A stretch of 48,009 nucleotides of DNA from Isosphaeraceae bacterium (GTDB lineage: Bacteria; Planctomycetota; Planctomycetia; Isosphaerales; Isosphaeraceae). Positions within the stretch are counted from its first letter, which is position 1. Each line of letters opens with the position of its first letter. Positions 42,873 through 48,009 of the stretch are shown in pieces. The translations under genes and the position numbers were made by a program. Where the stretch lies: contig JARLIH010000012.1 in the NCBI GenBank assembly GCA_031291845.1, forward strand, positions 1-48,009. Direction: 5' to 3'. A model generated the notes under the pieces. The model was not told the origin of the DNA. It saw only the letters and a list, made by a program, of their open reading frames with translations, and did no database searches.

Positions 42873-45005
42873 ATGAGCCAAACTCTTTGCACGCTGAAGG
42901 TTCAGGGGCTGGATTGCCCCACCGAGGTGGCGGCCCTCCAGGCCGCGCTCAACGGCACGAAGGGCGTGCTCGAACTGACCTTCGACCTGATCCACGGCAC
43001 GATGACCGTGCGGTTCGACGACATGCTGACGCGGCCCGAGGAGCTCGTCGAACGGGTGGCAGCGCGCGCAGGGATGCAAGCGGAGCTCGCGGGCCGCCCC
43101 GCGCCGGCGCACACGTGGTGGGGCCGTTATTCGAGCTGGGTGCTCGTTGCGGGTTCAGGGCTGGCGCTCGCGGCCGGCGTGGCGATCGAGCACCTTGCCG
43201 GGCTTCGTGGCGCGGCGCGCGGGGCGTACTTCCTGTCGATTGCCGCGGGGGGCTGGCTGCTCTTCCCGAAGGCGCTACGGGCCGCGCGCCAGGGACGCTT
43301 CGATATTCACCTGCTGATGGGTCTCGCGATCCTCGGAGCGCTGGCGCTTTCGCAGTGGGACGAGGCGGCGACCGTGGCGTTCCTGTTCGGTCTTTCCGAG
43401 CTGCTAGAGTCGTTGAGCCTCGAGCGGGCCAGGCGCGCGGTCCGGGCGCTCCTGGACGTGGCTCCCCAGACGGCCGAGGTGAAAGGGCCCGACGGTGCGA
43501 TCCGGGTCGTGCCTGCCGGGTCCGTGCATGCTCGCGCCCGCGTCCAGGTGCGCGCAGGGGAGACGGTCCCGGTCGACGGCACCATCCTGCTCGGACGTTC
43601 GAGCGTCGACCAGAAGGCGATCACGGGCGAATCGGTGCCCATACCGCGCGAGCCGGGCGACCCCGTCTTCGCCGGAACGGTCAACGGCGAGGGGACGCTC
43701 GAGATCGAGGCGAACGGTCCGGTGGACGACTCGCTGGTGGCGCGGATCGTCGCCCGGGTCCGCGAGGCACAGGCGGGCCGGGCCCCGATGGAACGGCGCA
43801 TCGAGCGCTTCGCGCGCATTTACACGCCGCTTGTCATCCTGACCGCCCTGCTCGTGATGATTGTCCCGCCTTTGATCGCGTTGGCGATCGGCGCGAGTGC
43901 CTCGTGGGGCCTGTGGTTCGGCCGGGGATTGATCGTCCTGGTGATCGCCTGCCCCTGTGCGCTCGTGATCGCGACCCCCGTCGCCGTCGTCAGCGCGCTC
44001 GCCGCAGCGGCACGCCGGGGCATCCTGATCAAGGGGGGGCAGTACCTGGAAGAGTTCGGCCGGCTCCAGGCCCTGGCGTTCGACAAGACCGGGACGCTGA
44101 CGAAGGGGGAGCCGGACGTCGTCGAGATCGTTCCGGCGGGCGAGCAAGGCGACACCGACGTTTTGCGCATCGCGGCCGCGCTCGGTAACCGGGGCGGCCA
44201 CGTCCTGGGCCGCGCGATCGCGAGGCACGCCCTGGGAATGAATCTCGACGTGCCGGATGCACACGACTACACCGCGTTTCCGGGTCTGGGCGCCCAGGCC
44301 AAGGTGGGCGCGGTCGAGTACCACCTGGGAAGCCATCGCTATATCGACGAGGCGGGACTCTGCCAGCCGGACTTTCACCAGCGGCTGGATCACGCGGAAC
44401 GTGCGGTCGGAACCTCCGTCGCGCTCTCGGCCCCGTCGGGACCGCTCGGCTGGATCCGGCTGGCGGACCGCGCCCGGCCCGAGGCGTCGCGTGTCCTGGC
44501 CGAGCTCCACGACCTCGGCGTGAAGACGGTGATGCTGACCGGCGATAATCCGCAGACGGCGTCGGCCATGGCACGAGAACTGGGAATCACCCGTCAGCGC
44601 GCCGGCCTGCTCCCCGCGGACAAGGCGACGGCCATCGCCGAGCTCGACGCCGAGCACGGCCCGACGGGAATGGTCGGCGACGGCGTCAACGACGCGCCGG
44701 CCCTGGCGGCCGCGCGCGTCAGCGTCGCCCTCGGCGGGATCTCCAGCGGCGCTGCACTCGAAACGGCCGACATCGTGCTGATGGCCGACGACCTGACCGG
44801 GCTCCCCTGGCTCGTCCGGCACAGCCGGCGCACGCTGGCCCGCATTCGCCAGAACATCGGCATTGCGCTGGCAACGAAAGTGATCGTGCTGATCCTGGCG
44901 GTGTTGGGTTACGCGGGCATGTGGCTGGCGATCGTCTCCGACGTCGGCGCCAGCCTGGTCGTCACCGCGAACGCCCTGCGACTGCTGCGAGCGCCTCGGG
45001 AATAA
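42873..45005 (+). CDS. P1B-type heavy-metal ATPase, Zn/Cd class
   Basis: 710 aa from the ATG at 42873 with GGAGGA about 11 bases upstream. The N-terminal HMA-like domain has a single-Cys site C-P-T-E (15-18) instead of CxxC. Motifs are ITGESVP (actuator), IACPCALVIATP with CPC at 360-362, FDKTGTLTKGE (Asp phosphorylated, 404), MLTGDNPQTA, and GMVGDGVNDAPALAAA. The membrane end has IALATKVIVLILAVLGYAGM and IVSDVGASLVVTANALRLLR, whose Lys and Asp are the zinc/cadmium signature of ZntA. The conserved S-x-H-P of the nucleotide domain reads GGHVLG. It exports divalent metals, probably Zn, Cd or Pb. Confidence 0.9.
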   Translation: MSQTLCTLKVQGLDCPTEVAALQAALNGTKGVLELTFDLIHGTMTVRFDDMLTRPEELVERVAARAGMQAELAGRPAPAHTWWGRYSSWVLVAGSGLALAAGVAIEHLAGLRGAARGAYFLSIAAGGWLLFPKALRAARQGRFDIHLLMGLAILGALALSQWDEAATVAFLFGLSELLESLSLERARRAVRALLDVAPQTAEVKGPDGAIRVVPAGSVHARARVQVRAGETVPVDGTILLGRSSVDQKAITGESVPIPREPGDPVFAGTVNGEGTLEIEANGPVDDSLVARIVARVREAQAGRAPMERRIERFARIYTPLVILTALLVMIVPPLIALAIGASASWGLWFGRGLIVLVIACPCALVIATPVAVVSALAAAARRGILIKGGQYLEEFGRLQALAFDKTGTLTKGEPDVVEIVPAGEQGDTDVLRIAAALGNRGGHVLGRAIARHALGMNLDVPDAHDYTAFPGLGAQAKVGAVEYHLGSHRYIDEAGLCQPDFHQRLDHAERAVGTSVALSAPSGPLGWIRLADRARPEASRVLAELHDLGVKTVMLTGDNPQTASAMARELGITRQRAGLLPADKATAIAELDAEHGPTGMVGDGVNDAPALAAARVSVALGGISSGAALETADIVLMADDLTGLPWLVRHSRRTLARIRQNIGIALATKVIVLILAVLGYAGMWLAIVSDVGASLVVTANALRLLRAPRE

Positions 45006-45078
45006 GGACACTCCTCGCTGATCTCCACCGGTTATCCCTCGGGCGAAGCGGGGCGCCTGGGTGCCATGCTCACGTCTT

Positions 45079-45113
45079 TGTCACGCGACGTCATGTTGTA
45101 CCCCCGACGCGAC
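45079..45113 (+). repeat. Left terminal inverted repeat of the IS
   Basis: 35 bp, exact reverse complement of 46458-46492. Further units follow inward: GCGACGTCATGTT… at 45085, 45109 and, degenerate, at 45134. Confidence 0.9.
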
Positions 45114-45215
45114 GTCATGTTATACCCCCGAATGCGACATGAAGTTATAGCCTCGACGCAGGATCAGCGATAAACTCTTTGGATGTTTCTTGTCGATCAA
45201 TTTGGAGGATCGCCC

Positions 45216-46437
45216 ATGCCTCGCGCCATCCCAGCCGCCACTCGCCAGGAAATCGTTCGCCGACACCTCGACGGCCAGACTCTCAAACAGATCGCGACCG
45301 ACCTCCACCTGCCATTGGTTACCGTCCGCTCGCTTTGGCGCGCTTTCCGCCAGCGAGGCGAGGAGGGGTTGGCCGTCGCCTACCACAACTGCGGGCGGGG
45401 CACACGGCGGCATTGCCGAACTGTTCTCCAGCGGGCCTGTCAGCTCAAGCGGAAGCACCCCACCTGGGGCGCCGGGCGGATCCGCGTCGAATTGCTCGGG
45501 ATCCTCGACCGCTCGCTTGTCCCCTCACCTCGCACACTTCAGCGCGCTTTTCAGGGTGAGGGCATCAATCGACCCAGGCGATCCCAACGTCCTCGGACAG
45601 CCCGGGCCAAGCCCGAGCGACCCCACGACGTCTGGGAAGTGGACGCGGTCGAAAAGAAGCGGCTCAAAACCGGAGCCGAGGTCAGTTGGATGGCCGCCGT
45701 CGACGTGTACTCCGGAGCGCTCCTCGCCGGCGAGCTTTCCCCCCCAGCCCCAGTGGCAGACGATCCGCCCAAAGGACGCTCGTGCCTTGTTTCGCCGCAT
45801 TTTTCAACGGTGGGGTCTGCCGCGGTCGATCCGCGTTGACAATGGCCACCCCTGGGGCCTGAACCGCGGACTGCCGCCGGTGCTGGCGTTGTGGCTGATC
45901 GGACTGGGGGTGTCCGTAGAATGGATTCCGCCGGGCCAACCACAACAGAACGGCCACATCGAGCGGGGCAACGGGGTGACCCAGCAGTGGGCCGAGCCGG
46001 GCGAATGTTCAACACGTTCGCAATTGCAAGGACGATTGCATAAGGAATGCGCGATTCAGCGGGAGCGCTACCCGTCGATCGCGGGCATGTCGCGAGCCGA
46101 GGCTTACCCCGAGCTGCGCCAATCGGATCGCCCCTACCACCCTCGAGCTGAGGGGAGCATCTGGGACTTGTCCCACGTCGACCGCTTCCTTGCCGCTCGA
46201 ACGCTCCACCGGCGCGCCAACGCCCGCGGCACAATCTGGCTCTACGGTGAAGGTCGAAACCTGGGACGACCCCACTCCGGCAAAGAAGTCGGCGTCCGGT
46301 TCGATGCGGGTTCGCGCGAGTGGGTCGTGACCGATCTGGCGGGCAAGGAACTGAACCGGCTTGCTGCACCGGAGATCAGTCGGAAGCGGATCCTGGCCCT
46401 CGATGTCGGCCAAACGCACAGCCGACGACAAACGTAA
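45216..46437 (+). CDS. IS transposase, interrupted by a C7 tract
   Basis: The first part is in one frame from the ATG at 45216 (MPRAIPAATRQEIVRRHLDG, helix-turn-helix; then HPTWGAGRIRVELLG and VWEVDAVEKKRLK with the first Asp). After ALLAGELSPP the homology continues one frame over: PQWQTIRPKDARALFRRIFQ, IRVDNGHPWG with the second Asp, and QQNGHIERGNG with the Glu, up to 46437. The switch is at TTTCCCCCCC (45736-45745). With six C instead of seven the frame would be continuous. Either a mutation, an assembly error or deliberate slippage on the homopolymer is possible. The DDE triad is complete. Confidence 0.85.
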
Positions 46438-46457
46438 AAGGAGGGGTAAAACTTCAT

Positions 46458-46492
46458 GTCGCGTCGGGGGTACAACATGACGTCGCGTGACA
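46458..46492 (-). repeat. Right terminal inverted repeat of the IS
   Basis: 35 bp, perfect inverted copy of the left end. Two inward units lie at 46463-46486 and 46440-46462. Confidence 0.9.
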
Positions 46493-46926
46493 TCTTTGTG
46501 GGCATGCGTCCTCGCACCGTGTCGGGACGCGGCACCCAGGTCTCCAATTCACGCGCGACGGGTCGGGTGGAGATCGGCCAGGAGTGTCCCTTTTCCCTCG
46601 GCCAGGCAAACCAAGTCAGGACGCCAACACGGCTATTGCGTGTCCTTGGCTGGAGTTTCAGAGTCCGTTTCACAAAGGTTGATAATTCGACCTTCAAGGG
46701 CGATCAGGAGAAGTCCGCGAAACCCGGGGCGGTCGTCATTGTTCAGAATGACTCCTTTCCCTCCTTTCTTCGCTGCTTCTCGCCGGTTTCATCCGATCTT
46801 ATAGCCGGCCACTTCGACTCTTAATTAAAGCCGGCTATTTTTGCGCTTCGTTATTTTGACCGCATCCCACGCGTTCGCCCCCGTCGCGAATGCCGTGGTG
46901 CGTCACCCTCCGTACTGGACACACAC
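46493..46926. other. No gene recognised between the IS and the DUF1559 gene
   Basis: About 430 bp. Several short frames exist without ribosome sites or homology. A partly AT-rich stretch near 46810-46860 may carry the promoter of the following gene. Confidence 0.45.
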
Positions 46927-47916
46927 GTGAGACGTCGTGGATTCACACTGATCGAGCTTCTCGTCGTGATCGCGATCATCAGCGTACTGATTGCCCTGTT
47001 GTTGCCGGCCGTGCAGGCAGCGAGAGAAGCGGCCCGCCGGATTCAGTGCACCAACAACCTGAAACAGCTCTCGCTGGCCCTGGCCAACTACGAGAGCAGC
47101 TACGGCTGCTTTCCGCCAACCGGCTCCGACGACCCGGGCGACGGCCTGGACAACGATTTCTCGTCGAAGACGCGACTGCTTCCGTTCATGGAGCAATCGA
47201 GCGTCTTTAATTCGTTGAATCAGACGTATTACTCCGTTGGGATCATCAATCCCGCCATCAATACGACGGCCGTCTGCGCGCAGATCAACACGTTCCTCTG
47301 CCCGTCCGATGGGAACGACCCCAACTACACGGTCGTCGGCACCAAGACCGGCCAGACCAACTACGGGAATAACTTGGGGATGTCGATCACATTCAACGGT
47401 TTGGCGTTCGACGGCCCAGCCTGGCGTATGAACGACCCTGCCAAGGGGGGACCAACCACGATCGCCTCCATCCTCGACGGGACCTCGAACACCGCGGCGC
47501 ACTCCGAGTGGCTCAAGGGACGGAACATCGGCACGGGCCGTCAAGCCGTCTGGACCGGCACGAAAGCCTACAGCCGGACTCCCGGCGCGTACTGGCCGGC
47601 CCCCAACGGTGTTTACCAGACCGTCCACCAGGTCCTTCAGCAGGTCGCCAGCAATTGCCAGCCGAACCTGAACACCCCGGCGACCTGGGATAAAAAGGGG
47701 ATGCTCTGGGCGTGCAACCTCGCGGGCGTCGGCGGTGGCTACAGCCACCTGCTCGCCCCCAATCAGCCGGCCTGCTTCTACCCGCAATACAACTACGCCA
47801 AGTACAACGAGCCCGCGCCCGGCAACGACGACGTCACGATGATCAACGCCCAGTCCAACCACTCGGGCGGCGTCAACGTCAGCTTCCTTGGACACGTGCG
47901 ACAAAAGTCGCGTTGA
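46927..47916 (+). CDS. DUF1559 protein with prepilin-type N-terminus, C-terminally truncated
   Basis: 329 aa from a GTG at 46927, with only a weak ribosome site. It begins [20 protein letters not shown] followed by [20 protein letters not shown], the prepilin-like signal and DUF1559 core. Middle blocks are [15 protein letters not shown] and [18 protein letters not shown]. The family's H-x9-DG motif begins as [11 protein letters not shown] but then reads GHVRQKSR and stops, where DG-S-V-R-F is expected; neither other frame restores it. The last 25 or so residues of the family are thus missing, so the gene may be damaged although most of the fold is intact. Confidence 0.85.
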   Translation: MRRRGFTLIELLVVIAIISVLIALLLPAVQAAREAARRIQCTNNLKQLSLALANYESSYGCFPPTGSDDPGDGLDNDFSSKTRLLPFMEQSSVFNSLNQTYYSVGIINPAINTTAVCAQINTFLCPSDGNDPNYTVVGTKTGQTNYGNNLGMSITFNGLAFDGPAWRMNDPAKGGPTTIASILDGTSNTAAHSEWLKGRNIGTGRQAVWTGTKAYSRTPGAYWPAPNGVYQTVHQVLQQVASNCQPNLNTPATWDKKGMLWACNLAGVGGGYSHLLAPNQPACFYPQYNYAKYNEPAPGNDDVTMINAQSNHSGGVNVSFLGHVRQKSR

Positions 47917-48009
47917 AAATCCCCTCCTTTTGGTCGGGATTTCGTGGCGTTCGTTGATCGCTCGCGTTAATGTCCCTTCATTCATTGTTGAAGGGGCAAC
48001 GCCGTGCGA

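Larger units (their letters stand above)
45079..46492 (+). mobile_element. Complete IS element, 1414 bp, rve/DDE transposase (IS481-like)
   Basis: Bounded by 35-bp perfect inverted repeats starting TGTCACGCGACG and ending with ACA. The flanking TCTT (45075-45078 and 46493-46496) may be a 4-bp target duplication. The ends carry tandem units of about 24 bp (three at left, two at right). One frameshifted transposase gene fills the interior. The family is a best guess from the TGT…ACA ends and the rve core. Confidence 0.85.

Noticed and set aside
43404..45011. 535-aa open frame antisense to the P1B ATPase
   Set aside because: Same reasoning; His/Asp/Arg-rich shadow of the ATPase codons.
1..48009. 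CRISPR arrays, tRNA or rRNA genes
   Set aside because: No regularly spaced direct repeats and no tRNA-like T-loop in a plausible cloverleaf context were seen by eye.

Overview
The window looks like a planctomycete, probably of the Isosphaeraceae type. It is GC-rich and has two DUF1559 genes with a prepilin-type N-terminus (11.6-12.7 kb and 46.9-47.9 kb). It also has a large Ser/Thr kinase with a DFN in place of DFG and C-terminal TPRs, a cupredoxin-FTR1 fusion, several TatA-like genes and many intergenic palindromes. The lineage call is an inference from gene content; no rRNA is present.

Layout. 0-1.6 kb (minus): a small cytosolic protein with a TIR/nucleoside-deoxyribosyltransferase-like fold, overlapping by 14 bp a membrane-anchored protein that runs off the left edge. 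2.2-3.2 kb: a dead REP-associated tyrosine transposase with one stop codon between the two HUH histidines and another at the catalytic tyrosine. 3.4-9.7 kb (minus): the most interesting region, a probable RiPP (ribosomally made, post-translationally modified peptide) pathway. A 67-aa candidate precursor behind its own promoter is followed by a DUF692/MNIO enzyme, a partner protein with an RRE-like tail, a B12-type radical SAM enzyme, an O-methyltransferase-like protein and a homologue of the carboxy-SAM synthase CmoA. The CmoA homologue keeps the arginine that holds the carboxylate of carboxy-SAM, so the pathway may transfer a carboxymethyl group to a peptide. I do not know of a described RiPP system with this set of enzymes.

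10-16 kb: an SDR oxidoreductase, a DUF1559 protein and an OmpR-type two-component pair. A 40-bp element with three 11-bp-spaced half sites lies upstream of the DUF1559 gene and again at 15.3 kb, and looks like the operator of this response regulator. A fragment of an NRPS adenylation domain lies nearby. 16.6-26.2 kb: a Helicase_C_3 protein, a bestrophin-like channel, dihydroorotate dehydrogenase, a SWIM/SNF2 helicase, a ParD antitoxin with a frameshifted ParE, and a Methyltransf_16-type methyltransferase.

26.2-30.6 kb (plus): an iron-uptake block. A strong promoter with a perfect 21-bp palindrome at the expected start of transcription (Fur/DtxR-like) drives a cupredoxin-FTR1 permease and a P19-like periplasmic protein; three TatA-like genes follow. 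A 30-bp inverted repeat separates this block from a convergent thioesterase. 31-42 kb: a class V aminotransferase (cysteine desulfurase-like), a DUF2127 protein, a truncated methyltransferase, a TPR protein, glycerol kinase, a small membrane protein, a GT39-type membrane protein and the kinase-TPR protein, with two convergent gene pairs overlapping at their 3' ends. 42-45 kb: a PSP1 protein with a Cys-rich tail, divergent from a Zn/Cd-type P1B ATPase. 45.1-46.5 kb: a complete IS element with 35-bp perfect ends and a C7 tract that frameshifts its transposase. 46.9-47.9 kb: a DUF1559 gene that has lost its C-terminal motif.
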